Shown here one piece after another: positions 32,751 through 44,289 of a stretch of 64,000 bases of DNA (position 1 is the first letter of the stretch; every line of letters begins with the position of its first letter). This DNA is from Mesostigma viride (Eukaryota > Streptophyta > Mesostigmatophyceae > Mesostigmatales > Mesostigmataceae): assembly GCA_009746045.1 (NCBI GenBank), contig RPFO01000130.1, positions 2,272,125 to 2,336,124 on the forward strand, in the 5' to 3' direction. The notes under the pieces were generated by a model that was given only the letters and a program-made list of their open reading frames with translations, was not told the DNA's origin and made no database searches. Both the position numbers and the translations under genes were made by a program.

Positions 32751-35700
32751 TGGCAGACCAAGATGGTCAACATCAAGGGGGCGCCAACCCCAACCAAGGC
32801 ACGGTGGTGGATGGCGCACCGCGGCAGGGTGATGCTGCAGGCACGCAGGCATCCTTGCCAACTGGCGACAACGGCAATGGGCCACTCGTCCCACCAGCAG
32901 CCTCGGGTTCCGGGATGGGCAATGGGGGGGGGTCGCCGATCGGAGTGGTGGCGTTGTTGGTGGTGGTGGTGACACATCGGTCGTCAACGGAGGGCTGGGT
33001 GGCAGCGCGGCAGGTCCTCAAGATGGAACAGTACTTCCCATCACACCATCATCGCAGATACGGCTCAGCGGGTTGGCAGGCACCGGGCTAGCGCCGGGGC
33101 CAAGTGCCAGCCAGGGGGTGGGTGCGGATGTGTTGCAGCAGATTTTGCAACATGTAGCACAATCCCAACAACAGATGCAGCAGCAACAGCAGGCTATGCA
33201 GTTGCAGCAGCAGCAGACGGCGCAGTTGGCGGCGCAGATTGCAAGTCTGCACGCGACGTGGACCGCGCAAGCAACGCTGACACCAGCGCCGCACCTACCA
33301 CACCACAGCCGCAAGTGTTGCAGCCGCAGGCGCAAGTTTGGCAGCCCCAAGCGCAGGTGTTGCAGTCGCAGGTGCCTTTAATGTCGCAGGCACCATCCGT
33401 GCAGCCACAGGCGCAAGCGCCACAGATGCAGGCGTCGCGGCAGCATGTGCCTGGGATGCCTAGTGCACAAACTGGGTTTTCTTTTGGCGTGCCGCATGCG
33501 CCGGCACCAACAAACCCAGCGACGCCACGGCTACAAACACCGTGGGTGCGGCCAGGCATCATTCCGGGATTGCAGCGAGGCAGTCCATACACGGTGGAAC
33601 GAGGCTATGGGCTGGAGCCGAGGTTTGTGGCTACTCTACCAAGGACGCCAAGCATGCCGGTGGGCTACAATGGGTCGCCGATTGAGGGATCCAAGGTGGG
33701 AATGCCGGTGCAAGCGCAGGTGGAGCTCAAGGACAGGTATACTGCTGACGGTGGGCTTGTTGACATCAACCAAGCCTATTGGAAATATAAGACTTGGCTG
33801 CACCAGCAGTATATCGTCACGCATAACCAGCTGCCGAAGTCCTTTGAGATGGACAACATCCCAATGTTTTTCTCGGGCAACACGCAAAAGCTGGTGCAGC
33901 GGTGGGTCACAGGCTACCATGAGGTGGCGCTGAAGACGGGAAGATCCGATGTGTGGTACAGGCGCGACCAACAAGGCTTGCCGGACTACCAACACGTGGT
34001 ATTTGACGTCGACCCTGCCGAGGAGCTGTGGGAACTGCTGCGCGCCAAGTACGCCCACTCCTCCACCAAGGCGGAGGCGGAGTGGCATGATTTCAAGGTG
34101 GGGGACAAGGAGTCGCCTGACGCCACGATGGACCGCCTGGAGGTCTTGCGGGATGAGGTCCCGGCATGGACGGAGGCGGAGGCGTGTGAGAAGTGGCTCA
34201 AGGCGTTGGGTCCAAAAGCTGCCATGATCCCACAACCTAGATTTGGTTGTCATTGGGACCTGGCCCAGCTGTGCACGGAAGTGCATGCGTTCAACCGGCG
34301 ACAGGCACGGGGTCTCCCGGACCTAGTGGAGCTGGTACGCCAAGAAGTCGCCCAAGCGCACAAGGGTAACAGGGTGGGTGGCGCGCAATCAGGCGGTGGA
34401 GGGTCCAGCGGTGGAAGGGGTGGACCAAGCAGCCGGCAGTTTGGGTCGCAGGCGGACAAGCCAGCCAGCGCGGGGGGCGACAACACGGCCTCCAGCAGCA
34501 CCGGCCAGGCGACGGCTGACCCGCACAAGGCATGTTGGATCTGCGGGAAGCCAGATCACGTGAAGCGGGCCTGCCCAGCCCAGTGCAAGAAGGAGCACGC
34601 GGCTGGAACGCCCGCCCATGCTCCGGCAGGGTGCAAGTACCCAGTGGTCACCAAGACCGTGCAAGCACATGCAGCGGCCATGGTGGCGGCCGACAGCACG
34701 CCAACAGAGCAGGCAGCTGAGGTATCGGCAGCGCCGGCGTCACCCAGCCAACCGAGTGGGCAGGCGGCGGGGATGGAAGCGTATGACGCGTATACGCTGG
34801 TGGAGCAACCCGACTTGTTCTGGGCTCCTATCCATGCCGTCGAGGTCCAGGCAGCTACCCGAGGCAAGCAGGCACGGGCATTGCCGTCGTTCCTACCAAC
34901 CACGGGAAATGGTGAGGGGGGGCCACCCCAGCTTCCTGCATCGTTCCCGGCAGGTTCAACCGGCGGTGAGTCATCGCTGCTGGAGCACCCGAACCCCGCC
35001 GACGCCGAGCAGCGGCGCAAGCTGCCACCATTCTTGCCAGTGGATGGAGTGATTGATGCTCCCTTGTTTTCTGCCAGGCAAGTGATTGATGGCTGCGGGC
35101 AGCGGGGCATCACGTTGGTGCACCAAGCAGCTGCGGCACTGCAGCGGTGCGCCGACAGCCTAGACGCACGCACATTGCCGGTGGCGGAAACTGCGCGGCG
35201 GGTCACCATGCCAGTTATGCCGGCAACCCCGGCAGACGTCCCAGCACCAACCATGCCCCGGGAAGCAACCCGCGAGGAGCGGATGTCACGGGTGCCGAGG
35301 ACAGTCACGGTGGCAAAGCACCCTGATGGGTCCCCGGCTATCGCTTTCCAGGCAATCAGCGAGGACGGCACTTGTTGGGGCCCTATGGTGTGCCCCAGCG
35401 CAAAGTCCGTCACCAAGCTGGATGGCGGAGCCGGGCCGCTCGTGATCACCATGGAGCTGGCCAAGATGTGTGGTGCGACCCGTGAGAACGGCGGGCTCAT
35501 AGACAGCACCGTTCTCGTGGAGGGATGGAAAGGGCCAGCGGCGCGACCCGATGCAATGACTTCCATGCTGATCAACGTCATCCTCAACCCCACGGACCCA
35601 AAGCGGATGGCCTGCGTGGCTGTGCCGGCCTTGGTGGTCGACAGGTGTGGGTATGCGGCCCTTATCGGGATGGACGTCATGTATCGCCTCGGGCTCATAA

Positions 35701-36103
35701 TTGACCCTTGGCTGGAGGTTGCGACCTACCGCCGTGATTGGCAGGGGGAGGGGAAGCAAAAGGCGCTTCTTCCCATTCAGTGCAGCAGCGACACGGAGCC
35801 TAACCCGCAGGGGGTGGTGTCGCTAGACGCGTGTGTGGCTGCAGTGGTGTCGCCCGCCAGCATAGAGGTGGAGCCAGGGGATGCGGCTGAGAACTGGGGG
35901 GGGGGCGTGTGGCCGGACGCGCAAGCGGTGCACATGGCGCAAGCGGCTAGCGACAAGCGTGCGCGCGATAGGCACCGGTGTGTGCTGCCTGCGGCATTGC
36001 CAGCGCGGGATACGCAGAGGCAAAGTTGGCTTGCCCAGGTTGCGCCCCTGCCACGCCTGCGCGATGTGCGCACACGGGCGATGGCATGTCAGGCACTGCC
36101 CAA
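32751..36103 (+). pseudogene. Ty3/Gypsy Gag and protease, frameshifted
   Basis: From ATG 32751 (MADQDGQHQGGANPNQ) a Gag reading runs through two frame changes, one at the G run near 32930 and one near 33250, into a long frame open from 33258 to the palindrome. Seen in order: a glutamine-rich coil (LQQILQHVAQSQQQMQQQQQ), a Pro/Gln/Ala linker, a capsid-like helical region (QRWVTGYHEVAL; EELWELLRAKYAHSSTKAEA; CEKWLKALGPKA), a CCHC knuckle CWICGKPDHVKRAC (nt 34533-34574), a linker, and a retropepsin-like region with LDGGAGPLVITMELA (near 35420) and AALIGMDVMYRLGLIID (near 35655). The protease has DGGA where D-S/T-G-A is usual. The ORF is cut at 36104 by a palindromic insertion, after which the same polyprotein resumes at 36991. 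In a working element Gag packages the RNA and the protease cuts the polyprotein. Confidence 0.75.
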
Positions 36104-36990
36104 AGTTACGTTAAACAGTGCCGGAACCTTTTTGCCGCCTGAGGCAAATCGGGCCGGAACACTATTTTGCCCGGAATAACCACTTCCGAGCACCCAAGTT
36201 AATTCGGCCGAATTAACTTGGGTGCTCGGAAGTGGTTATTCCGGGCAAAATAGTGTTCCGGCCCGATTTGCCTCAGGCGGCAAAAAGGTTCCGGCACTGT
36301 TTAACGTAACTAAAACCTGGCCTCGTGGAGGGGGACGAAGAGCCCGAGACATCCGCCTAGGCCGCTGAGCACGCACCACTAAATGCGCCGGAGCTGCCTC
36401 AGTGAGGATTCGAACCCCTGACCTCCAAGGTGCACAGGTTTTAGTTACGTTAAACAGTGCCGGAACCTTTTTGCCGCCTGAGGCAAATCGGGCCGGAACA
36501 CTATTTTGCCCGGAATAACCACTTCCGAGCACCCAAGTTAATTCGGCCGAATTAACTTGGGTGCTCGGAAGTGGTTATTCCGGGCAAAATAGTGTTCCGG
36601 CCCGATTTGCCTCAGGCGGCAAAAAGGTTCCGGCACTGTTTAACGTAACTAAAACCTGTGCACCTTGGAGGTCAGGGGTTCGAATCCTCACTGAGGCAGC
36701 TCCGGCGCATTTAGTGGTGCGTGCTCAGCGGCCTAGGCGGATGTCTCGGGCTCTTCGTCCCCCCTCCACGAGGCCAGGTTTTAGTTACGTTAAACAGTGC
36801 CGGAACCTTTTTGCCGCCTGAGGCAAATCGGGCCGGAACACTATTTTGCCCGGAATAACCACTTCCGAGCACCCAAGTTAATTCGGCCGAATTAACTTGG
36901 GTGCTCGGAAGTGGTTATTCCGGGCAAAATAGTGTTCCGGCCCGATTTGCCTCAGGCGGCAAAAAGGTTCCGGCACTGTTTAACGTAACT
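36104..36990. mobile_element. Nested palindromic fold-back insertion (887 bp)
   Basis: Three copies of a 208-bp near-perfect palindrome (36104-36311, 36443-36650, 36783-36990; each centred on AATTCGGCCGAATT) are separated by a 131/132-bp unit in inverted orientation, so the whole is one palindrome centred at about 36547. CCCAAAG precedes and CCCAAGG follows, a likely target duplication. Removing the insert restores the Gag-Pol reading frame. Similar to fold-back or MITE-type elements; no transposase is present. Confidence 0.8.
36655..36705 (+). other. tRNA 3'-half-like segment in the palindrome spacer
   Basis: GGAGGTCAGGGGTTCGAATC followed by CTCACTGAGGCA looks like a tRNA variable loop, T arm and acceptor 3' strand with an exact pol III B box. 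No matching 5' half is present. The mirror copy is at about 36388-36440. It is a tRNA-derived fragment, not a tRNA gene. Confidence 0.5.
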
Positions 36991-38065
36991 CCCAAGGGTG
37001 CTGGGGGGAAGCGGCGCCAGCCGGGTGCCATCACGCAGTACCCCGGCTTTAGTGCAGAGGTGCTGGAACGCATCCCGGACTTCGGGCGTGCCACCGTCGT
37101 GCTGGAGCTGTTCGCAGGTATGGGTGGCGGCATAGCCGGTTTCCTGAGCGGCGGGGGGGTATGCAACAAGCTCATTGCGGTGGAGGCATCGCTCACAGCC
37201 AGGGCGGCATATTTGCACCACTGCGCTATCTTGTCGCAAGCATACCCAGCACAATTTCCTCCATCCGCCTGGGCTGATGTCTTCAACGAGGGCACTCATG
37301 AGGTGCGCTTCCTTGGGCAGCAGCAGCTGCGCCGCCTCATCTCACAACATGGCGAGGTAGGGTTGGTCATTGCTGGCTGGGAGTGCCAAGGCATGAGCCA
37401 GGCTGGGCATGGCCAAGGCCTTGCCGACAGCAGGAGCGGCCTATTTTGGGACATGCTGCGCATTGTGGGCGAGCTCCAGCAGCTGCAGCAGGTGCCACCC
37501 GCCTACTTATTCGAAAATGTAGTGGCGGTGGACAGTCCCAGCCCCACTGTTCGGGAGGATTGGGGCACCATTGTGGGTATTTTGGGGGAACCCGTGGTGT
37601 CGGACAATGCCGGCCGGGCTGGGAGGGAATACCCATCGGCTGCGCGCGTTCTGGACCAACATCGCTGGCCAAGGTTCTACGCAGGCGGTGATGCAGCACG
37701 TCGCTAGCCAGATTGAGCTGCCACCGGTCGATGTCGTGTTGCCCAGTCAACCCACGGCGCAGTATGTGGAGCACGATGATCAGGCACCCTACGCGCCCGT
37801 CAACAAGGCAGGCGCCCCCATGCGAGCACTGCCCACCCTTGTCAGCTACCAAGGGTCCCAGGCTTATCGTGACCGGGGCAAGGGGCTTGTGTGGGAGCGT
37901 GCCAGAGGTCTCTTGGTTCAGCCACCCGCGGGGTTTCGTGAACTAAGCATGGGCTTTGCCGAAGGTGCATCCGCAGCCCCAGGTCTCCTGGAGGTGGAGC
38001 GATGGTCGCTCATTGGCCAGGCCATGTCAGCCTGGCAGGTGGGGTACACCTTGCTAGCAGCGCAA
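36991..38065 (+). pseudogene. Cytosine-C5 DNA methyltransferase domain of the Gypsy polyprotein (one frameshift)
   Basis: Between protease and RT lies a complete C5-methyltransferase fold, about 345 codons. Motif I: VVLELFAGMGGGIAGFLSG (from 37096). Motif IV: GWECQGMSQAGHGQGLADSR (ECQ at 37381, with the catalytic cysteine). Motif VI: YLFENV (37504). Motif VIII: THRLRAFWTN (near 37631). Motifs IX/X: FRELSMGFAEG (37934) and LIGQAMSAWQVGYTLL (38007). The invariant PCQ is ECQ here. A one-base G insertion at about 37616 shifts the frame between motifs VI and VIII; the inverted copy at 38741-39825 lacks the extra G and reads through, so the ancestor was open. Methyltransferases captured by retrotransposons have been reported in dinoflagellates and charophyte algae. 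The presumed role is 5-methylcytosine deposition, possibly on element copies. Confidence 0.85.
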
Positions 38066-38731
38066 GGTGTGCGGAGGGTGCAGCGGGTTGCATTCCCCGT
38101 CCATGCTGCGACTGCACAGGCGCAGAGTGACACTTCTCCACCCACCGGTGCTGCGCCGGCTGGTGTGCCTAAGGCGGAGCGTGCAGGCGGCAGGGGCCAA
38201 GGGTGGTCCTACACCTGGCGGCAGGTATGGTCAGTCGTCCTCATGACTGCGCTCCTCACCAGCTGTGTGTTCTCGGCGGCTCCGGCCTTTCAGTTCCTCG
38301 TGGCGAAGGCCCAACGGCAGGTGGGAGAGCGAGGCATTACGCCGGGAGCGGCGGCATACATGTTGTTTCAGTCGGCGGCCGTGCGCGGTCCCACGGTGGC
38401 TGTGCACAATGTCTCGAGCGCAAGCGACCCGGCAGCAAACCATCAATTGAGCGTCTGTGAGCACCTCACAGCTGAGCAACGTGCGAGGCTGCTCAAGTGG
38501 CTGGAAGGTGCGCGCAACGCGTTTGCATTCAGCAGTCAAGAGCTGGGATGCTACAATGGTGGGCAGATGCGGGTCCCGCTGGACACCGATCAGCCACTGT
38601 TTCACCGACAACACCGGCTGAGTCAGGCTGATCTGGAGTTTGTGCAGCAGCAATGCGAGGAGCTGGAGGCTGCTGGCATCATTCGGTCATCCGCATCCTT
38701 CTTGGGCGCCACGACGGTCGCGGCCACATAG
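38066..38731 (+). pseudogene. Linker with hydrophobic segment and start of Ty3/Gypsy reverse transcriptase, truncated
   Basis: Same frame as the end of the methyltransferase. It has a Pro/Ala linker, a strongly hydrophobic stretch (VWSVVLMTALLTSCVFSAAP), then LLKWLEGARNAFAFSSQELG, PLDTDQPLFHRQHRLSQADL and EELEAAGIIRSS. This is the classical lead-in to Ty3/Gypsy RT (hydrophobic lid, acidic PLDT, paired Q/R residues, GIIR-S). The RT fingers, catalytic YxDD, RNase H and integrase are missing: at 38691 the sequence folds back into an inverted copy. The inverted copy continues slightly further (STSNYVAATVVAPKKDA), confirming RT identity. Confidence 0.75.
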
Positions 38732-38740
38732 TTGGATGTG

Positions 38741-39825
38741 GATGACCGAATGATGCCAGCAGCCTCCAGCTCCTCGCATTGCTGCTGCACAAACTCGAGA
38801 TCAGCCTGACTCAGCCGGTGTTGTCGGTGAAACAGTGGCTGATCGGTGTCCAGCGGGACCCGCATCTGCCCACCATTGTAGCATCCCAGCTCTTGACTGC
38901 TGAATGCAAACGCGTTGCGCGCACCTTCTAGCCACTTGAGCAGCCTCGCACGTTGCTCAGCTGTGAGGTGCTCACAGACGCTCCATTGATGGTTTGCTGC
39001 CGGGTCGCTTGCGCTCGAGACATTGTGCACAGCCACCGTGGGACCGCGCACGGCCGCCGACTGAAACAACATGTATGCCGCCGCTCCCGGCGTAATGCCT
39101 CGCTCTCCCACCTGCCGTTGGGCCTTCGCCACGAGGAACTGAAAGGCCGGAGCCGCCGAGAACACACAGCTGGTGAGGAGCGCAGTCATGAGGACGACTG
39201 ACCATACCTGCCGCCAGGTGTAGGACCACCCTTGGCCCCTGCCGCCTGCACGCTCCGCCTTAGGCACACCAGCCGGCGCAGCACCGGTGGGTGGAGAAGT
39301 GTCACTCTGCGCCTGTGCAGTCGCAGCATGGACGGGGAATGCAACCCGCTGCACCCTCCGCACACCTTGCGCTGCTAGCAAGGTGTACCCCACCTGCCAG
39401 GCTGACATGGCCTGGCCAATGAGCGACCATCGCTCCACCTCCAGGAGACCTGGGGCTGCGGATGCACCTTCGGCAAAGCCCATGCTTAGTTCACGAAACC
39501 CCGCGGGTGGCTGAACCAAGAGACCTCTGGCACGCTCCCACACAAGCCCCTTGCCCCGGTCACGATAAGCCTGGGACCCTTGGTAGCTGACAAGGGTGGG
39601 CAGTGCTCGCATGGGGGCGCCTGCCTTGTTGACGGGCGCGTAGGGTGCCTGATCATCGTGCTCCACATACTGCGCCATGAGTTGACTGGGCAACACGACA
39701 TCGACCGGTGGCAGCTCAATCTGGCTAGCGACGTGCTGCATCACCGCCTGCGTAGAACCTTGGCCAACGATGTTGGTCCAGAACGCGCGCAGCCGATGGG
39801 TATTCCCTCCCAGCCGGCCGGCAGT
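38741..39825 (-). pseudogene. Inverted copy of the methyltransferase C-terminus, linker and RT start
   Basis: Reverse complement of about 37606-38691, separated from it by a 49-bp loop. It reads without frameshift from AGRLGGNTHRLRAFWTN through motif X and the RT lead-in to VVAPKKDADD. At its outer end (39825) it is fused to the inverted HUH Rep ORF in the same reading frame (ENTAG then RLGGN), giving a chimeric 481-codon ORF that is surely accidental. A few substitutions from the direct copy (PTA/LMA, NIAG/NIVG) show independent history. Confidence 0.8.
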
Positions 39826-41310
39826 GTTTTCGCGGTCTTGTAACACTTTCTCAATGAGGGAGTCGTCATCCAAGTCATTGTTGTTACGCGGAGGGCGTCG
39901 CACCTCATCGAGGATGGCGTCCATGTCTATTGCCATGGCCTCCCTCTTGGCAGCCCATTCTTGCCGCAGCCCAGCACGTGCGTTGGGAAACACGGGGGCC
40001 AACTGATCTGTCTCAAAGTAACGCTCACGCGGATTAAACAACGCGCACTCTAAGGCTCGTGCAATCACATGCAGTGAGTCGGCTCTACGATGATTTCGAA
40101 TGCTGATTGGGCACGGGGATAGTCCAGACCCCTTCCAACTAGGAATTTTGCGTCTAGGGAGAAGCGACCTGTATTGAACATGTGCGCCAATGTCCTGATC
40201 AAGCTAGGCTCGCGGCTGATGTCATTGTGATGTTTGTACCAGTACACCGCAGCCCGTTCTAGTATGTTGTAGGCATTCAGACACATCCTGCCCTTCAAAG
40301 TGGGCGATCCATGGAGCATGCATGTACTCTATTCTACCCTCTTCCATTTCATCCATGTCAATGTCATGCCAGGTACAATATTTCGAAGCTCTGCTCGTTT
40401 TCAGATTTGAGCAAGTAGCCGATCATCCCCGAATAGTTGATCTTGTGGCTGTTCTTCACCTCCCTAATTGTGATACTTGGTTTCCTTTTGTCAAATTTGC
40501 CTTCATCATCCACTGGGTTGCCCCACCCAAGCGCGGCCTTACAAGTAAGTTCCAACTTCAGTGTACGCCCGTGTGGACGTGGCCTGAATTTCCATTAACA
40601 TATGGGCATGTTTGTGATCTTCTAGTTGGCCTTCCTCAATGATTGACAGGCCCTTTTTACCATTCTTTTCATGGAATGCAGTTATAATGCCGATTTCCTC
40701 ATCTGTCAAGTGACGGCTTCCGCCAGACACGGTCATGTGGACTACGAAGGTTTTCAGCACGGTTGGAGCCTTGCGCTTCTTCTTGGGCTTCAGGGGAACA
40801 AAGTCCTCCCCTTCGTCTTCATCATCTTCACCCGGTGCCTCTGGCGCTTCATCTGCATCCAGCACCCCTTCAACTTGGATGGCACAATCCTTGACAGAAA
40901 ACATAGTGATAAAAGAAAATATGAGGAAACAAACAAGTTGAAAACACTTACCGTTTTTTAAGCTGAGCGTTCACATGCTTGGTCAGCCCACGCCTCGTCC
41001 TAGCGGTCCAAGGGGGCGTGCAACACGCACAGGTCAGGGGGTTGGTGGCTTCGACAGGCCCATCATCTTCTTCAAAGGTCACATGCACAGGCACCTCCTG
41101 GGACAAGTCAGGCGTATCATCTAGCACATTGTCAATGTCTTACTCGTCATCATCGTACACTACTTTGTTACGACGACGCAGCGTCCGCCCCTCCACCTCA
41201 GGCGGGGGATGGTTCTCCGCCTGAGGAGGCAGGCTGTCCTCCGGTGGAGGGGGCGACGGCGGCGTCGGAGGTGGCGGGCTGCTTGCTGGGCCGCTCATTG
41301 TCGTAGTTAC
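39826..41310 (-). pseudogene. HUH endonuclease (Rep), inverted copy
   Basis: Same protein as at 45973-47520, lacking only the last 23 codons. Motif 2 in KHAHMLMEI and motif 3 in YSGMIGYLLKSE are identical to the right copy. The internal TAA after VVYDDDE and the frame changes near 40555, 40370 and 40070 are shared. One residue difference is in GSRHLTDEE versus GSRHLADEE. Confidence 0.65.
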
Positions 41311-41690
41311 CACTCCTTGTGATGATTGCATGTCCCCTTGACCCAAGGATGGCTTGTGGGGTCTTGCATGGGGTAGCACTGCCGCGGCAGTTACCACTCC
41401 TTGTGATGATTGCACGTCCCCTTGACGCAAGGACGGCTTGTGGGGTCTTGCATGGGGTGGCACTGCCGGCAGTTACCACTCCTTGTGATGACTGCATGTC
41501 CCCTTGACGCAAGGACGGCTTGTGGGGTCTTGCATAGGGTAGCACTGCCGGCAGTTACCACTCCTTGTGATGATTGCATGTCCCCTTGACACAAGGACGG
41601 CTTGTGGGGTCTTGCATAGGCTAGCACTGCCGGCAGTTACCACTCCTTGTGATGATTGCGTGTCCTCGCGACGCAAGGATGCACTAGGAA
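41303..41690 (-). repeat. 80-85-bp tandem repeat upstream of Rep, left copy
   Basis: Five units, each with GTTACCACTCCTTGTGATGA, TGTCCCCTTGACGCAAGGA and CGGCTTGTGGGGTCTTGCAT. Mirror of 45590-45975. Direct iterons next to a rolling-circle initiator gene would be natural Rep binding sites; that is inference. Confidence 0.75.
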
Positions 41691-41850
41691 GTTGGGCTGT
41701 GAGATTTTTCTCACAAAACCTCAACTTTGTGGCGATTGGCATGTTTTACATGAGAAATCTCAGTGAGTCCTAATAAATCTCACCAAAGTACGTGTTTCGG
41801 ATGAGAATGGGTAAAAAAATCTTAAGCAAAGTTAACATTCTCGTGTTTAA

Positions 41851-43194
41851 CCCTTAGTCCGCTGACCCATTTTTGGCACTTTCATACCACTGAAAATAAA
41901 AAAAATCATAACTCACAGGCCACAACTCCAAACACCCCCAACCAAGATGCTAGGAGTATCTACACTTCAAGGGCTTTCAGAATATGCAGTAATACCACGG
42001 CTTTATCAAAGCATTTGGATGATAGCTCTACTCAAAGTTGGCCAAAAGACGATCTTTTTTCCCCAAGAAAAGTCTACCCCCCCCTAACTTTCCAGGTAGG
42101 GTAGGGAATCTCAATATCAACATTGGACAACTTACTTGGATAGTCCAATGGGGGTTTCCTTGGGTCAGACCACCCGGATAACCCATTAGACCTATATAAG
42201 GTGCTCATATACGTGTGTGGGTTACGCGCGCGTAAACAGCCATCTATGACATGCAATACAAGAATGCATTATAACAAGCTATAAAAGATTGCCAAAGGTG
42301 CTGGAATACAAACATGTTACCTACCTGCATTAACGAAATGCTATGCTCCAAAGAAATGCCATAAACTGGTCACTTTCAGGGCTAATACCGCTCTTTACAG
42401 CAGGCATGGAAGCTTGCTGAAAGGTGCACTAAAATCTCGTCAAATATAATGCATGGGAGACGTATTCCGCTGCAAAAGACACGCAAACACGTTGCCGTAT
42501 CTGGCTCGTACACGTCCTAACCGGATTCCAGTGGCCGGGACCCTCATATCTCACACATACCATTGCTTTACAGGCATAGGTCGCCATAGCCGCATCATTC
42601 ATGCATCCTTTATGATTACCAGTTGATGCTGCGTTCAAAGATTACCTATAAACGCGTTCGCATTCCCAGCAAACGCATCAGCGGACATCCCGTACCTAAT
42701 TTGGATGCTTGGGCTGGCGCAGACTGCCCGGCCATGAGGATAAAATGGAAATGTGATAGGCGATGACTTGTCTGGCACTGACGACCAAGAAGGCAGTATT
42801 TTCCTACCTGTATTTTCCCAATCCTAAAAATCTGGCCATGTCTGACCTACGAAAATCACGCATCATCTTTCTGAGCAACATTCTAAACCGTTTCTAGCCG
42901 CGAGACGCAAAATTTCCCTGATAATGGCACGTTGGCAGCCATATCTCGTCACGCGCGCGCGCGAGTGAAAATTTCCCGCCAAAGTCACGTGACCCCCTAT
43001 GATTACAGCCCTATAATTACCAGGCTATGGCGGATATTACCCCCAAACCTATGCATCACCTTCGTCCCTAAGTGTTCCCGGACCCACCGGACAACTGTCC
43101 TCCGTCACGGGTGGCGCGGCGCTCTCGGCGCGGCGCGAAATTCGACCGTCAGTCAAACGCCCCGACAGGTCGGGGGGTTAGCTGACTAGGGGTT
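41851..43194. mobile_element. Non-autonomous TTAA-flanked (piggyBac-like) element
   Basis: Present only in the left arm. It is flanked by TTAA (41847-41850 and 43195-43198). Terminal inverted repeats are AACCCTTAGTCCGCTGACCC at the left and the complement of GGGTTAGCTGACTAGGGGTT at the right, matching 17 of 20 with the flanking AA. The right arm shows the empty site GTGTTTAAGTGAC. No transposase ORF; 1344 bp. Confidence 0.75.
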
Positions 43195-43198
43195 TTAA

Positions 43199-44289
43199 AA
43201 GTGACAGCTTTTTTGGTGGGGATATGACGTTTGATAATACATAGTAATTGTTATATATTTATTGCATATCTCCGTTATAGGAGTTATATTTGGTTTTATA
43301 ACATTACTTAGTGGGGAGATCATGTAATATTAATCATGCATATTACACGTCGCAAGGCACTTGAATCATCATCTATAAAAGGTTGCCATGGCATGGGCTG
43401 AATGATGATAAGTAACGTTTGCTGTTTGTTTTTGTGTTTAAAAGCGGTTGCAGGGGGGGGGGGGGGGTACGCGGTGATTGCCATGAGACGCAGTTACTTA
43501 GGTAACTTTACCATTCATCCACCCACTAGACATGGAAAATTGACATGCACAAAAGGTTGCTTTGCCACGTAAGTGGACTACGAGACGGAAGCAGCATAGT
43601 GGATGTTCTATGCATATGGCAAGGTCATTTGCTGCCTAAACGGTGCTCTTTCGTGTGTCTGAAATACTTGAATGCGTGCATACGCTCCGGCTTTCCTCCC
43701 CCCCCCCCCCCCTTTGCCTGGTGTACATATGCCAGCAACACAGGCCCGTTGTGGCAGCTGCTTGGGACCTACGTTGACCTGCTCGGGACCTATATTCACC
43801 ATGGGGTTAATGCATTCATGTGGGGGTAATCTTCCTTGGCGCAAGATGATCCAGACGACACGGCGGCGCTCGGTAGGTAGCACGAACCTACGCAGATAAT
43901 GATTGCCAGGCAGTTTACTCCTTAGCTTGAAGCGACACCGTACTACTGCGTGCCTCTGTTTTGCCGGCAAAACGTCTCAATATGCATACTTTCTATGTAC
44001 TGGCCGTCAGTGCATGAAACCGGGGAGTATGATTGGAATAGTAGTTGCTGCGGCCAGTCACATAATGGTGTGACTTTAATACATCACCAGACAAAAATTA
44101 AACAGGGCGCAGCTTGCCGACATCTCTCATAGTGAAAGTGCTTGTTGCACGTGACATATTTAGGCGCGTAGATTGGACTAGGTATCTAAGGGTTATCTAG
44201 ATTTTTTTCATATGTTTGTACATTCCTTATCATTTTGGACATAGCACTGCCTCTGGTGGCCTACATCCACCTTTAGGGTCAGAGTATTG
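43199..44289. other. Noncoding 5' part of the Rep element, left palindrome arm
   Basis: Inverted copy of 44324-45425. It contains a G18 run near 43450. No ORF with domain character. Mismatches with the other arm are scattered, and poly-G length differs. Confidence 0.6.

Larger units (their letters stand above)
39826..44289 (-). mobile_element. HUH Rep element, inverted copy (left arm)
   Basis: Mirror image of 44324-47452. It is truncated at its 3' end where it meets the inverted pol copy, and interrupted by a TTAA-flanked 1.34-kb insertion (41851-43194). Its coding part (41280-39826) carries the same stop and frame changes as the right copy, so those lesions predate the duplication. Confidence 0.75.

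Noticed and set aside
36655-36705. tRNA gene
   Set aside because: Only a T arm and acceptor-like 3' half; no D arm, anticodon arm or 5' acceptor strand.
38623-40068. Chimeric 481-codon ORF joining Rep C-terminus to methyltransferase/RT
   Set aside because: It crosses the junction of two inverted repeats of unrelated elements; fusion is accidental.
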